Positions 45,229 to 54,931 of a stretch of 64,000 nt of DNA are shown here, one piece after another. This DNA is from Rhizobium sp. NXC24. GTDB lineage: Bacteria > Pseudomonadota > Alphaproteobacteria > Rhizobiales > Rhizobiaceae. The notes under the pieces were generated by a model. It was not told the DNA's origin. It ran no database searches and saw only the letters and a list, made by a program, of their open reading frames with translations. Location: contig NZ_CP024311.1 in the NCBI RefSeq assembly GCF_002944315.1, positions 4,036,501 to 4,100,500 of the forward strand. The letters are read 5' to 3'. The position numbers and the translations under genes were made by a program. Numbering within the stretch: the first letter of the stretch is position 1; every line of letters begins with the position of its first letter.

Positions 45229-46629
45229 TTGGCACAGTTGCAGACGAATAAACCACCCGTCGATCTCGCGTCCGGAAACAATGCCGGCGAACTGGTGCCC
45301 GTCGTCCTGCCGCAGCGCCTGATCATCCTGGGCAGCTTGCTGTGGCTGGTGATCATTTCGCCGCTATTCATCGAAAGCGCCGCCTATCGGTATGTCGCTC
45401 CGTTCCTCGCGCTCATCGCCCTCCACTACTACCGGAAGGCGCTGGTGCGCCCAAGCACCAACTGGCTTGGTTGGCTGTGCATGGGTTGGGGCGCCTACGT
45501 GCTCATCCGCTTTGTCGCCATCTTCCTCATGACCCCTGAGCATTCGATCGGCGCGTCCGACTGGCTCTATGCCTATCCGTTCTTTTTTCCGATCCTTGGC
45601 GTCGCCTTCTTGCTCTACGAACCGGTGCTGGAAAAAATCATCGCCGCAGTTTTTGCCGTCGTGCTGATCATGTTGATCGCGACGCAGCACTTCCGCGACG
45701 TCTTTGCCGGCGAAACGGTGCGCCCGCTGATCATGAACAATCAGATTCACGGCGCGGTCGCCTGCGGCCTGATCCTGATCCTCACCGCTTTCTGGCTGCT
45801 GCATTATCTGACGGACAAATCCAGCAGTCGTTTGATCGCCCGCTTCGCCTACATCGTCTCGCCGTTGATTGCCATTCTCTGTCTGATCGCCATCTACGGC
45901 GCCAAGTCGAAGGGCGTCTGGCTGGCGCTTGCCGCCACACTGCCGGTGCTGGGATTGGTGACCTTGACCTATCTACGCTTGAAAACCGGCCTTATCGTCG
46001 TCGCCTGCACCGCGGTGCTTCTGCTGGCCGGCGCCTATGCGGTGCGGCACAATATCGAAAAGACCGCCGGCCCGACGGTGTCTTCCACCATCGAGATGAT
46101 CGACAACATCACCAAGAGCCAAAATCTCGGTGACGCCGTGTCGAGCACGATCACCTCCGATACCACGCCCTTTGCCATGGACGCACGGCTGCAGCTCTGG
46201 TCGAACGGCTGGGAACTGTTCTCCTCCGCGCCAATCTTCGGCTGGGGCGGCCAATGGGTGGAACGCTGGAAGCACACGCGCTATGCCAACGTCCAATACA
46301 CGCTGCTGCACAACGGCTATCTCGAGATGCTGGTGCGGCACGGCTTGTTCGGCGGCCTTGTCATGACGGTCATTCTCACTGGGCTCATCGTCAATGTCTG
46401 GCGTGCCCGTAAGGCGGGCCTCATACCGCGCACCGCCTGGCATGCCTATGCCGTCAGCCTATTCTTCTTTTCATTGACGCTGCTCAGCAACTCCAACAAC
46501 CGCCTCGCGATCGGCGAAAGCTTTGCGTTGACCAGCTCGGCCTTCGCCTGTTGGTGCAGCATCCGCTTGAGCGGGGGACGCCTGCTGATACCGGCGAAAA
46601 AACAACAGGCAGAGGCCGTCAGCGCCTGA
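45229..46629 (+). CDS. O-antigen ligase/polymerase (Wzy/WaaL-like) membrane protein
   Basis: A 466-residue protein with 11-12 predicted helices and one large periplasmic loop (about residues 280-360), the layout of Wzy/WaaL. The loop ends RLQLWSNGWELFSSAPIFGWG and LLHNGYLEMLVRHGLFG, the usual place of the conserved H-N motif. It either polymerises O-antigen units or ligates them to lipid A-core; sequence cannot separate the two. Start is TTG 45229 with GGCGGA upstream; no better ATG nearby. Confidence 0.8.
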   Translation: MAQLQTNKPPVDLASGNNAGELVPVVLPQRLIILGSLLWLVIISPLFIESAAYRYVAPFLALIALHYYRKALVRPSTNWLGWLCMGWGAYVLIRFVAIFLMTPEHSIGASDWLYAYPFFFPILGVAFLLYEPVLEKIIAAVFAVVLIMLIATQHFRDVFAGETVRPLIMNNQIHGAVACGLILILTAFWLLHYLTDKSSSRLIARFAYIVSPLIAILCLIAIYGAKSKGVWLALAATLPVLGLVTLTYLRLKTGLIVVACTAVLLLAGAYAVRHNIEKTAGPTVSSTIEMIDNITKSQNLGDAVSSTITSDTTPFAMDARLQLWSNGWELFSSAPIFGWGGQWVERWKHTRYANVQYTLLHNGYLEMLVRHGLFGGLVMTVILTGLIVNVWRARKAGLIPRTAWHAYAVSLFFFSLTLLSNSNNRLAIGESFALTSSAFACWCSIRLSGGRLLIPAKKQQAEAVSA

Positions 46630-46673
46630 TCATGAGCGGGTCGGCGCGGCAACCCTGCGGTCGACGAGCCCCT

Positions 46674-47816
46674 TCAGCGCTTTCTTTCCATTGAGCCGGA
46701 AGACGTTTGACCGAGCAGTCTTTTGTAGAGCGCTGCATAGGCATTCCCCATCCGCTCTGCGGTAAAGCATTCTTCGTATCGCAGGCGGGCCCCTGCGCCC
46801 AAGGACGCTGCCGCTTCAGCATCGTCCACAAGCCGTCTCATCGCCTCCGCGAGCGCCGGCGGATCGTCGGGGCGCACGACATAGCCCGTTTTGCCATTTT
46901 GGTTGACGAAACTCGTCCCCGTGCCGATTTCGCAGGAAATCATCGGCTTGCCGAACATTGCGGCTTCGACGAGTGAAAGGCCGAATGCTTCCGAGCGGAG
47001 GTTGGAAGGGAATGCGACCCCGGTGCATAGTTCGAGAAGAGCGGTCTTATCGGCATCCGGCAGCGCACCCAAAAAGAAGACGTTTTTGAGATTGTTCTGC
47101 TGCGCATAGGCCTTCAAGGACGCCTCCATCGGACCTTCGCCGACGATGACGATATCGCTGGCTGTCTGTCGCGCCGCCTCAAGAAGGATGTGAACGCCCT
47201 TGTAGTAGCGCAGCACGCCGACGAAGAGGAAAAACGGCTTGGGAAACCGCGTGCGCCAACGCGCTTTATCCTCTTCACTCGCCCTGGGATAATCCGCCTC
47301 ATCCAGACCGAGCGGGATGACGGCGGTCTTATCCTTGTAGCGCTGCAGGACCTCGCTCGTCGCCAGATAGTTCGGTGATGTCGCAACGATACTGTCAACG
47401 CTCGCGAGAAAGCGATGCATGACAGGCCCATAGAGTTTCAGCAGGAACTTCTGCTTCACGATGTCGGAATGGTAGGTTACGACCGTCGGCTTGCCGGGCG
47501 GGATGGCAAGATGGACGATGTCCATCATCGGCCACGGAAAATGATAGTGGACAATGTCGGCCTTCCGGCTCAGCTCTCGAAAACGCCCAAATGCCTCGCG
47601 CGAAAAGCCGGTGGAGGCGAATTCAAGATCAAGCTTCGCCTTGTGAGCCATATGGCCATCGAATTCGACGGCGTTTTTCTCCGGCGTTTTGCTGAGCGAG
47701 AGGACTTCGGACTGTATATCGTGTCCTGCGACGCCCTTGACGATCGCATGGATTGTCCGCTCGACCCCGCCGAACGTATCCGGCCAATATGTTTTGAAAA
47801 AATGTAGAACGCGCAT
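46674..47816 (-). CDS. Glycosyltransferase family 4
   Basis: A 380-residue GT-B retaining glycosyltransferase. N-terminal domain opens VLHFFKTYWPDTFGGVER; C-terminal GT1-type domain has FLFVGVLRYYKGVHILLEA and the nucleotide-sugar E(x7)E region in SEAFGLSLVEAAMFGKPMIS. Cytoplasmic, adds a sugar to a lipid-linked surface glycan; donor unknown, possibly dTDP-rhamnose given the neighbours. ATG 47816 has AGGAGGG four bases upstream, so the extension to 47852 is rejected. Downstream of rfbC on the same strand. Confidence 0.88.
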   Translation of the reverse strand: MRVLHFFKTYWPDTFGGVERTIHAIVKGVAGHDIQSEVLSLSKTPEKNAVEFDGHMAHKAKLDLEFASTGFSREAFGRFRELSRKADIVHYHFPWPMMDIVHLAIPPGKPTVVTYHSDIVKQKFLLKLYGPVMHRFLASVDSIVATSPNYLATSEVLQRYKDKTAVIPLGLDEADYPRASEEDKARWRTRFPKPFFLFVGVLRYYKGVHILLEAARQTASDIVIVGEGPMEASLKAYAQQNNLKNVFFLGALPDADKTALLELCTGVAFPSNLRSEAFGLSLVEAAMFGKPMISCEIGTGTSFVNQNGKTGYVVRPDDPPALAEAMRRLVDDAEAAASLGAGARLRYEECFTAERMGNAYAALYKRLLGQTSSGSMERKR

Positions 47817-47952
47817 GTCCCTCCTGTAGCGAGAGAAGCTGCGCAGGTCCATAACCGGTATCGCGCGAAGATCCGGATGTCAGATCATTCCTTCATACCG
47901 CAGCCAATCTATCATCTTCGGCAGCCTCGCGAGCCGCGCGGCGAATGCGGGA

Positions 47953-48504
47953 TCAATCGAATATCTCGGCATCCGCCAGCAGCGGCTGCCGCTGATCCTT
48001 CCCGGAAAGCGTCAGATCGTCGATGGCGGATTTCCAATCGATCGCGAGCTCCGGATCGTCCCAGCGAATGCCGCGATCGCTCTCCGGAGCATAATAATCA
48101 GTGGTCTTGTAAAGGAATTCGACGCGGTCGCTCAAGGTCAGGAACCCGTGCGCAAACCCTTCCGGAATCCAAAGCTGGCGCTTGTTCTCCTCCGACAGAA
48201 GCACACCGACCCACTGGCCGAAGGTCGGGGAAGACCGTCTGATGTCGACGGCAACATCGTACACCTCTCCGATGACGACCCGGACGAGCTTGGCCTGAGC
48301 GCGTGGCGGCAACTGATAATGCAGGCCGCGCAGGACACCTTTCCCGGACCGGCTGTGATTGTCCTGCACGAATGTCGGGCTTAGTCCGGTCGCTGCTTCG
48401 AATTTTACCTGGCTGAAGCTCTCAAAGAAAAACCCGCGATCGTCGGCAAACACCGTGGGTTCGATGATCTTGACGTCCGGTATGGCGGTATCGATGGCTT
48501 TCAT
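47953..48504 (-). CDS. rfbC: dTDP-4-dehydrorhamnose 3,5-epimerase
   Basis: A 183-residue cupin-fold epimerase, third enzyme of dTDP-L-rhamnose synthesis. Segments: DDRGFFFESF, VQDNHSRSGKGVLRGLHYQ with the catalytic His, and WIPEGFAHGFLTLSD. ATG 48504 has AGGAAAG upstream; the six extra codons to 48522 are unlikely. Fourth in the order rfbB-rfbD-rfbA-rfbC. Confidence 0.93.
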   Translation of the reverse strand: MKAIDTAIPDVKIIEPTVFADDRGFFFESFSQVKFEAATGLSPTFVQDNHSRSGKGVLRGLHYQLPPRAQAKLVRVVIGEVYDVAVDIRRSSPTFGQWVGVLLSEENKRQLWIPEGFAHGFLTLSDRVEFLYKTTDYYAPESDRGIRWDDPELAIDWKSAIDDLTLSGKDQRQPLLADAEIFD

Positions 48505-48572
48505 CTGTCTTTCCTGCTTCACTCAGCCCGCATTGGCGCGGCCGGCAGCGCGCGGCATCACCAAGCGCGTTG

Positions 48573-49460
48573 TTAAAATACCCGTTCCCGCAGCATCCCG
48601 AGAAGATACTGCCCATAAGCATTTTTCTTCAGCGGATCGGCCAGGGCCTCGACCTGGGAAGCGTCGATCCAGCGGCTCCGATAGGCGATTTCCTCGGGGC
48701 AGGCTACCTTCAGGCCCTGCCGGCTTTCGATGGTGGCGATGTAATGGCTCGCCTCCAGCATCGATTCATGCGTGCCGGTGTCGAGCCAGGCATAGCCACG
48801 GCCCATCGTCTGGACGTCGAGCTGCCCTGCCCTGAGGTAATGCGCGTTGACATCGGTTATTTCCAGTTCGCCGCGCGGCGAGGGACGTATGGACTTCGCC
48901 ACATTGACGACATCGGCGTCGTAGAAATAGAGCCCGGTGACGGCATAGTGGCTCTTGGGGACTTTCGGCTTTTCTTCGAGGCTGATCGCACGCCCCTGCG
49001 AATCGAACTCGACCACGCCGTAACGCTGCGGATCCTGCACGTGGTAGGCAAAAACGGTGGCGCCGCCCTGCTTGTCGTTTGCTTGATGAAGAAGCTTGGT
49101 GAAATCGTGCCCGTAGAAGATGTTGTCTCCCAGCACTAGGGCGGACGGAGCACCATCGAGAAACGCCTCCCCGATGAGAAACGCCTGGGCAAGACCATCC
49201 GGGCTCGGCTGAACCGCATAGTCGAGCTTGATGCCCCACTGGCTTCCGTCTCTCAGCAACTGTTCGAAACGAGGCGTATCCTGCGGCGTCGAAATGATCA
49301 GGATTTCGCGAATGCCGGCCAACATCAAAGTCGTCAGCGGATAGTAGATCATCGGCTTGTCGTAGATCGGCAGGAGCTGCTTGCTGACGGCAAGGGTGGC
49401 GGGGTACAGGCGAGTCCCGGATCCGCCGGCGAGTATGATGCCTTTACGTGCTTTGTTCAT
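48573..49460 (-). CDS. rfbA: Glucose-1-phosphate thymidylyltransferase
   Basis: A 295-residue nucleotidyltransferase making dTDP-glucose. [20 protein letters not shown] is the nucleotide-binding start, [13 protein letters not shown] follows, and EEKPKVPKS and [10 protein letters not shown] are active-site segments. ATG 49460; GAGACG upstream is a modest ribosome site. The frame to 49502 is less likely. Confidence 0.94.
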   Translation of the reverse strand: MNKARKGIILAGGSGTRLYPATLAVSKQLLPIYDKPMIYYPLTTLMLAGIREILIISTPQDTPRFEQLLRDGSQWGIKLDYAVQPSPDGLAQAFLIGEAFLDGAPSALVLGDNIFYGHDFTKLLHQANDKQGGATVFAYHVQDPQRYGVVEFDSQGRAISLEEKPKVPKSHYAVTGLYFYDADVVNVAKSIRPSPRGELEITDVNAHYLRAGQLDVQTMGRGYAWLDTGTHESMLEASHYIATIESRQGLKVACPEEIAYRSRWIDASQVEALADPLKKNAYGQYLLGMLRERVF

Positions 49461-49541
49461 TGTAGAAACGTCTCGTATCGAATTCGTCTTACAGCCAATC
49501 AACTCATTGATTACAAATCATAATTATGGAAATAAGCGCCT

Positions 49542-50441
49542 TCAATTGATGGCCCGTGCAAGCCTTTCAATCACCTCATTCACACCTTCCTGCCACGCGG
49601 GAAGACGCAAGTCGAAACAATCCGTCAATTTCGCGCAGTCCAGTCTGGAATTTTGTGGCCGCTTCGCCGGCGTCGGATATTCGGCGGTCGAAATCGGCTT
49701 GAGAGCATCGGGCGTCAGAGCAAGCTTGACGTTTTTCGCCGAAGCTTCGCGGACGATATGCGTGGCATAGCCATGCCATGACGTATTGCCCCCGGCGCTC
49801 AGGTGATAGGTGCCCGACACATCAGACGCATTCGGGCCACTGACGACCTCGATGATCCTGCGCGTGACATCCGCAATCAGCGCCGCCGAAGTCGGTGCGC
49901 CGACCTGGTCGGCAACGACGTTCAACGCGCTGCGCTCCTGCGCCAGCCGCAGGATGGTCTTGAGGAAGTTGTTGCCGTGATGCCCGTAAACCCAGCTTGT
50001 CCGCAAGATGACATGATTTGCGCCGGCAGCGCGCACGGCCTCTTCGCCCAGCCACTTGCTTTCACCATAGACCGACTGCGGATTGACCGGGTCGCTCTCC
50101 GCATAGGGATCGGCTTTCATCCCGTCGAAGAGGTAGTCCGTCGAATAGTGCAGGAGATAGGCGCCGTTATCGGCAGCCCAGCGCGCCAGCACGCCGGGCG
50201 CTGCGGCATTGACCGCCATCGCCTGCTCCCTTTCGCTCTCGGCGCGATCGACGGCCGTATAGGCGGCGGGATTTACGATGATCGCCGGCTTGTGCTCCCT
50301 GAGCACGGAGAGGATGCTCGCTTCATCGGCCAAATCCATCTCGGCACGCGTCGCGGCAATTATTTGGCCCAACGACGCCAGAGAACGCTGCAATTCGAAG
50401 CCGACCTGCCCATTGGCGCCGGTGATCAGAAGCGCGCTCAC
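49542..50441 (-). CDS. rfbD: dTDP-4-dehydrorhamnose reductase
   Basis: A 299-residue SDR reducing the 4-keto sugar to dTDP-L-rhamnose. NAD(P) motif [23 protein letters not shown] and YGESKWLGE (YxxxK). GTG 50441 overlaps the rfbB stop by four bases (GTGA), so translation is coupled. Confidence 0.93.
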   Translation of the reverse strand: MSALLITGANGQVGFELQRSLASLGQIIAATRAEMDLADEASILSVLREHKPAIIVNPAAYTAVDRAESEREQAMAVNAAAPGVLARWAADNGAYLLHYSTDYLFDGMKADPYAESDPVNPQSVYGESKWLGEEAVRAAGANHVILRTSWVYGHHGNNFLKTILRLAQERSALNVVADQVGAPTSAALIADVTRRIIEVVSGPNASDVSGTYHLSAGGNTSWHGYATHIVREASAKNVKLALTPDALKPISTAEYPTPAKRPQNSRLDCAKLTDCFDLRLPAWQEGVNEVIERLARAIN

Positions 50442-51505
50442 GCCTGAACCTCATACTGCTTGCCGACCCATTCGCGGTAAGCGCCGCTGGTGACGTTCCC
50501 CACCCAATCCTGATTAGCGAGATACCATTCGATCGTCTTGCGAATGCCGGTCTCGAAGGTCTCTTCGGGCTTCCAGCCCAATTCGCGTTCGAGCTTACGG
50601 GCATCGATCGCATAGCGGCGATCGTGACCGGGCCGGTCCTTCACGAAAGCAATCTGGTCCTTATAGCGACCGCCGCCAGACTTGGGCCGCAACTCGTCGA
50701 GAATACTGCAGATCGTATGCACGACGTCGAGATTGGGCTTTTCGTTCCAGCCGCCGACATTATAGGTCTCGCCGACCTTGCCGGATTGAAGCACGCGGCG
50801 GATGGCGCTGCAGTGATCCCTGACATAGAGCCAATCGCGAATCTGCTGGCCATCGCCATAGATCGGAAGGCTCTTTCCCGCCAAGGCATTCAAGATCACC
50901 AGGGGGATCAGCTTCTCAGGAAAATGATAGGGGCCGTAATTATTGCTGCAATTCGTCGTCAATACCGGCAGGCCATAAGTATGATGCCAGGCCCGCACCA
51001 GATGGTCGGACGCCGCCTTACTCGCGGAATAGGGGCTGTTCGGTTCGTATCGATTGAGCTCGTTGAACGGCGCATCGTCCTTTGAAAGCGTGCCATAGAC
51101 CTCGTCGGTCGAGACATGAAGAAAGCGAAACGCCTGCTTCTCGTCACCCGGCAGGCCGTCCCAATAACCACGAACCGATTCGAGCAAATTGAACGTGCCG
51201 ACGACATTCGTCTGGATGAACTCGCCAGGTCCATGAATGGAGCGGTCGACATGGCTTTCGGCGGCAAAATTGACGACGGCGCGCGGCCTATGGGTAGCGA
51301 GCAGATCACCGACCAAATCGCGGTCGCCAATATCGCCATAAACGAACACGTGGCGATTATTGCCGTTCAATTCTTTCAGCGTGTCCAAATTGCCGGCATA
51401 GGTCAGCTTGTCGAGATTGATCACCGTTTCATCGAACTGATCGAGCCAATCGAGAACGAAATTCCCGCCGATAAACCCGGCGCCACCAGAAACCAGTATC
51501 GTCAT
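50438..51505 (-). CDS. rfbB: dTDP-glucose 4,6-dehydratase
   Basis: A 355-residue extended SDR, second enzyme of dTDP-rhamnose synthesis. NAD motif [26 protein letters not shown] includes the catalytic Thr-Asp-Glu; [15 protein letters not shown] holds YxxxK. ATG 51505 is preferred since the Rossmann strand begins at once; twelve more codons to 51541 are possible. First gene of the rhamnose operon. Confidence 0.94.
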   Translation of the reverse strand: MTILVSGGAGFIGGNFVLDWLDQFDETVINLDKLTYAGNLDTLKELNGNNRHVFVYGDIGDRDLVGDLLATHRPRAVVNFAAESHVDRSIHGPGEFIQTNVVGTFNLLESVRGYWDGLPGDEKQAFRFLHVSTDEVYGTLSKDDAPFNELNRYEPNSPYSASKAASDHLVRAWHHTYGLPVLTTNCSNNYGPYHFPEKLIPLVILNALAGKSLPIYGDGQQIRDWLYVRDHCSAIRRVLQSGKVGETYNVGGWNEKPNLDVVHTICSILDELRPKSGGGRYKDQIAFVKDRPGHDRRYAIDARKLERELGWKPEETFETGIRKTIEWYLANQDWVGNVTSGAYREWVGKQYEVQA

Positions 51506-51820
51506 TTCGCTTTTAGTCTCACCTAAAACTTTTAAATACAACTTCTAATGTACGTCGCGGTCGCCAGACCTATATTGCCAAGAAATATTGGCGATGGATG
51601 CCCGACTTGTACAACGTCCACAAACGTTTTTGGAAGCTCCCACTGCCAATTCGCTCACAGATTGTCTCGGTGTGTTGCGATTTCGCTCGCGGAAAGAGGC
51701 GATCGAGGCCGGCGATCAAAAAGTCGTATCGACGCCTTGCGGGCAGCCCGCTTGCAACATGCGTATGAACGCGGACAGTTTATGTCTGCGAACGAGGGCC
51801 TGTTGATTGGAAGCTTAGAT
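51506..51820. other. Intergenic region between rfbB and tRNA-Gln
   Basis: 315 bases. It should contain the promoter of the rfb operon; no clear box pair, repeat or gene was found. Short plus-strand frames here run into the tRNA complement and are not genes. Confidence 0.4.
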
Positions 51821-51894
51821 TGGCTGGGAAACCTGGATTCGAACCAAGATTAACGGAGTCAGAGTCCGCTGTTCTACCATTGAACTATTTCCCA
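51821..51894 (-). tRNA. tRNA-Gln (anticodon CTG)
   Basis: A complete 74-base cloverleaf on the minus strand. Acceptor stem TGGGAAA (from 51894) pairs with TTTCCCA; D-arm AGTTCAATGGTAGAAC; anticodon loop CTCTGAC with CTG at 51862-51860; T-arm GGTTCGAATCC; encoded CCA at 51823-51821. No integrase or attachment-site duplication nearby. Confidence 0.96.
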
Positions 51895-52078
51895 ACAGCC
51901 GCCGGACGATGGACGCCCCCGCGGGGAAAGCAGCGCCTCTATAATGGAATTCGCCGCGGATGCAAACACTTTAACGCCAGCGAATGCGATTTTTTGGGCA
52001 AGAGACAAGATAGTCCCTGAATAGCGGCGTTTCCAGCCTATATCTAAAATCGGCTGGCCACCGACAACAGCAGCTACA

Positions 52079-52714
52079 TCACCAGCGCAGCATGCGCTTA
52101 CCAGCGAAATATCCAACCGCCGTCACCGCAGCGACGGCGATCGGATACCAGAGCAAAACAAAGAGCGGGCTGTCGTCCGTGCAATTGGAAGCATAGAAGG
52201 TGGCGGCGATGCCGCTTGCTGCGAGCCCGGCGACCGCGCCGGCGATGCCCGGATTTTCCGGCGCTCCTTGGCGCAGTGCGAAAAGGAAGCAGGCAAGCGG
52301 GCCGATCGACAGTAGCGGAATGAAGGTCAGGCAAAAGCGGGCATTGTGCCCGATCATCCGCGCGCCCCAGCTATCGACCGGCATGACCATCATTTCGGCC
52401 AGCGCGGCAGCAGCCAACAACAGCGGGGCGGCAAAAAGCATCCAGCCCCAGGGGCGCAACGATACGCCGGGCCGGCCGATGCGGAAGACGACGGCACCGG
52501 CGGTGACGGCCAGCGCAATGGTGACGACGAATTTGAACAGGAAGCGGATCGTTTCCATGGCATTGCCGATATCGGGACGAAACCCGATTGCAGCGAAAAA
52601 GATCGCGCCGCTGATGAGGATGCCACCGACGACCGCCAGCGTCAGCGCCTGCCCGATCCGCGCGCGGACCGGCGCATCCTGCGCCAGAAGATTGATGAGG
52701 TCATCGGTTTTCAC
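52079..52714 (-). CDS. NrsF-type membrane anti-sigma factor (DUF1109)
   Basis: A 211-residue protein with six membrane helices and a short cytosolic N-terminus (KTDDLINLLAQDAPV), the DUF1109/NrsF pattern. In Caulobacter NrsF holds the ECF factor SigF at the membrane until heavy metals or oxidants release it, using conserved cysteines; here C is found in NARFCLTF, LACFLF and SNCTDDS. GTG 52714 overlaps the sigma gene by 14 bases and has GGAG eight bases upstream. Cotranscribed with the sigma factor. Confidence 0.85.
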   Translation of the reverse strand: MKTDDLINLLAQDAPVRARIGQALTLAVVGGILISGAIFFAAIGFRPDIGNAMETIRFLFKFVVTIALAVTAGAVVFRIGRPGVSLRPWGWMLFAAPLLLAAAALAEMMVMPVDSWGARMIGHNARFCLTFIPLLSIGPLACFLFALRQGAPENPGIAGAVAGLAASGIAATFYASNCTDDSPLFVLLWYPIAVAAVTAVGYFAGKRMLRW

Positions 52715-53267
52715 TGGTCTCGCTCCGATATAAGGCGGCAAGCGCCTTCAATGCGCGATGCAGGGCGACGCGCACCGCACCCTCCGTCATCTTCAGCCGA
52801 TCGGCCGTCTCGCGCACGCTTGTTCCCTCGACGGAAATCGAGCGTACGATGGTTCGCTGCGGATCCTTCAATTGCTCCAGCATGTGATCGACATCAAGGC
52901 GATCCAAGGCATCCGTCTGCTCTTCCGCCTCCAAAATATCGATGACATCGTCGATCGGCACGCTCATATGCCGCCCGCGTCGCCTCAGGCTGTCTATCAG
53001 CTTGTTGCGCACGATGGTCGATAGCCACGGCCCGATGGGACGGGAGATGTCCCACGTTCCGCGTTTGAGATGGATCGTCAGTAGCACTTCCTGGACCACG
53101 TCCTCGGCCTCGCTTGCCGGCGCGCCGAACTGATCGCAACGTCGGCGCGCCATGGCGCGCAAATGCGGAGTGACAGTGGACAGGAAGCGATGATAGGCCT
53201 GCGCATCGCCGTCTATGGCTGCCCGCATCCAGACTGCCCATTCCTCTTCGCGCGCCGAATAATTCAT
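52701..53267 (-). CDS. ECF sigma factor (SigF/ECF16-like)
   Basis: A 188-residue sigma-70 family protein with region 2 (EAEDVVQEVLLTIHLKRGTW, contacts the -10) and region 4 (GTSVRETADRLKMTEGAVRVALHRAL, helix-turn-helix for -35). With the NrsF-type partner it forms a stress-sensing sigma/anti-sigma pair. A possible ECF16-like promoter lies just before the start: GTAACA at 53304-53299, 16 bases, CGTAGG at 53282-53277; this would leave almost no leader. Opposite is a bufferin-like gene, a known target class of SigF. Confidence 0.9.
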   Translation of the reverse strand: MNYSAREEEWAVWMRAAIDGDAQAYHRFLSTVTPHLRAMARRRCDQFGAPASEAEDVVQEVLLTIHLKRGTWDISRPIGPWLSTIVRNKLIDSLRRRGRHMSVPIDDVIDILEAEEQTDALDRLDVDHMLEQLKDPQRTIVRSISVEGTSVRETADRLKMTEGAVRVALHRALKALAALYRSETSENR

Positions 53268-53631
53268 TCGACATCTCCTACGCGCGACTCCACGATTTTG
53301 TTACTGGCAATGGTCATTCTTTTGCAAAACCTTGCCTGAAGCGGATTTCAGCCAGTGATTCGACCGTTATGAGACATGAAAGAGCGCAGCTTGGAAAGGC
53401 CGCTATCTGACGATCAGTCTAATAATGCCCCTCGGCCATGGTATCTTCCCTGCTTACAGAACCAAAGCTCATCCCTGCTCCCGGTATACATGCAAGGAAT
53501 CGAGTAATAGACTGCTCTCGCAGGAATTTGGACAGCAATCAAACATCACCGCTAATGCTGTAATATACGCCGAGCGTTTCTATCGACGTCAGTGCAATGC
53601 AACGACGCTTTGTACGCTTGAGGGAGCCAGG
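53268..53631. other. Divergent intergenic region, ECF sigma / DUF2282 gene
   Basis: 364 bases without a gene, between two divergent genes that may share regulation. A GTAACA element is near the sigma gene (53299-53304, minus strand), and GTAATA at 53560-53565 is 67 bases before the DUF2282 start; the -10 matches (CGTAGG; ATCGAC) are poor. Nothing else stands out. Confidence 0.35.
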
Positions 53632-53925
53632 ATGATGAAAGACAGCGTCGTCACGGTGGCCATTGCCGGCATGCTGGCCTCCGCGGTCGCATCCCTTGTC
53701 GCCGCTCCCGCTACAGCAGCCGACAGCAAGGCCAAGGAAAAGTGCTACGGCGTTGCGCTCAAGGGTCAGAACGATTGCGCCACCGGCGCGGGCACCACCT
53801 GTGCCGGCACCTCGACAATCGACTACCAGCAGAATGCCTGGAAACTGGTTCCTGCCGGAACCTGCGAAACGATCCAGACGCCGAACGGCCATGGCACCTT
53901 GGCAGAGGGACCGGCGCCTATCTGA
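53632..53925 (+). CDS. DUF2282 small secreted protein, bufferin (BufA1)-like precursor
   Basis: A 97-residue protein: signal peptide (about 1-29, cut near ATAA) and a short mature part with four cysteines in the DUF2282 pattern, [20 protein letters not shown] and VPAGTCE. DUF2282 proteins include the bufferins, copper-binding modified peptides whose Cys are processed by a DUF692 (BufB) enzyme with a BufC partner. Neither partner is in this window, so it is an orphan here. ATG 53632 has AGGGAG upstream. Divergent from the ECF sigma gene. Confidence 0.8.
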   Translation: MMKDSVVTVAIAGMLASAVASLVAAPATAADSKAKEKCYGVALKGQNDCATGAGTTCAGTSTIDYQQNAWKLVPAGTCETIQTPNGHGTLAEGPAPI

Positions 53926-53974
53926 AAAAACCGCCCGAATGAACAGCGTCCGGGCAGAGCCCATGGACCATCAT

Positions 53975-54931
53975 CTACCGCAAGACCGGCTCCCCATGGA
54001 ATCGGCGGCGAGACGGTTTCGAAACGCCGAAGCCGACTTCCATCATCAGCCGCGGCTTTTGCGTCGGCATGGTGCCCATGTGGAAACCGAAGGGATCTTC
54101 GACGAAGCCGAAACCGGCCTTGCCGGTCAGCGTGACGGCGCTTTCCTCTCCGTAAAATCGAAGCACCTCCTCCGCCGGATGGCCGACGAGGAGCGTCAAT
54201 TGATGCTTCATCCGCCGCCGTCTGTGGCTGCCCTTGACGAAGACATGCGGCCCGGTGCCTTCATCCACATCGACCAGATTGAAAAAGAACTTCAGCATTC
54301 GCCAGTCATCAAGGTCGAAATGATATTTGAACGAGGCACGGCTTAACTCGGCCTCGGAGGCCGATTTTGTCGGAAAACTCCACCAGATGCGGGTGGTTAT
54401 CACCTGGGCCTGCCCGCCGAGATAATGTCGGGCGACGTCCCCGAGCAGCGGATCGCGCTGAACCGCCAGCACCGCGTCGCAATCGAGCGAACGCTCGAAA
54501 AAATGCCCGCTGAGGAGCGAGCGCCCGAATCGCGCCTCCGCATCCGTATGTTCGGGCGCCACGAATTCCAGCTTCCTGTCGAAATTGCCGAAGCAGCCGG
54601 TGCTCCCGGCAAACTCGGCAATTTCCCGATGAATATTGTCGGGCAGTATCAGGCCGGGAAAAAGCCCGTCGGTTCGCAGCGCATTGACGACAGCATCGCA
54701 CTCGACCCCCGTGAACATCGATGTGCCGGCCCCTGGACGCGCCACCGGCCGCCTGGTCGCGAACCAATGCATGCGCCGAAACGGCATCGTTCGCGCCAGC
54801 AGAAACATCGGCAACCAAGCCGGATTTTCCCGCACATCCGTCAAATAGGTGGGTATGCGAACAGCCATTCGCTTGAGACGACCGCCCTGCCGGGCGATGG
54901 ACTCCAAGTCATCTGCCGGGGGATTGTGCAT
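53975..54931 (-). CDS. Phytanoyl-CoA dioxygenase-like Fe(II)/2-oxoglutarate oxygenase
   Basis: A 318-residue protein of the PhyH superfamily. The metal triad is visible as HxD in SFKYHFDLDDW and a distal His in DPFGFHMGTMP, with Arg of KPRLMMEV as likely 2-oxoglutarate anchor; FVKGSHRRRR is a typical PhyH segment. Substrate unknown. ATG 54931 has AAAGGA upstream and is taken over the long frame to 55087, which would extend past the predicted promoter. Convergent with the DUF2282 gene. Confidence 0.7.
   Translation of the reverse strand: MHNPPADDLESIARQGGRLKRMAVRIPTYLTDVRENPAWLPMFLLARTMPFRRMHWFATRRPVARPGAGTSMFTGVECDAVVNALRTDGLFPGLILPDNIHREIAEFAGSTGCFGNFDRKLEFVAPEHTDAEARFGRSLLSGHFFERSLDCDAVLAVQRDPLLGDVARHYLGGQAQVITTRIWWSFPTKSASEAELSRASFKYHFDLDDWRMLKFFFNLVDVDEGTGPHVFVKGSHRRRRMKHQLTLLVGHPAEEVLRFYGEESAVTLTGKAGFGFVEDPFGFHMGTMPTQKPRLMMEVGFGVSKPSRRRFHGEPVLR

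Noticed and set aside
42090..51505. Polysaccharide region as a horizontally acquired island
   Set aside because: Codon use looks like the flanks and there are no mobility genes; a GC or k-mer profile would be needed to revisit this.
51548..51853. Plus-strand frame ending over tRNA-Gln
   Set aside because: Its end is the complement of the tRNA, a common false call.
51821..51894. tRNA-Gln as a genomic-island integration site
   Set aside because: No integrase, no duplicated tRNA end and no change in gene character on either side.
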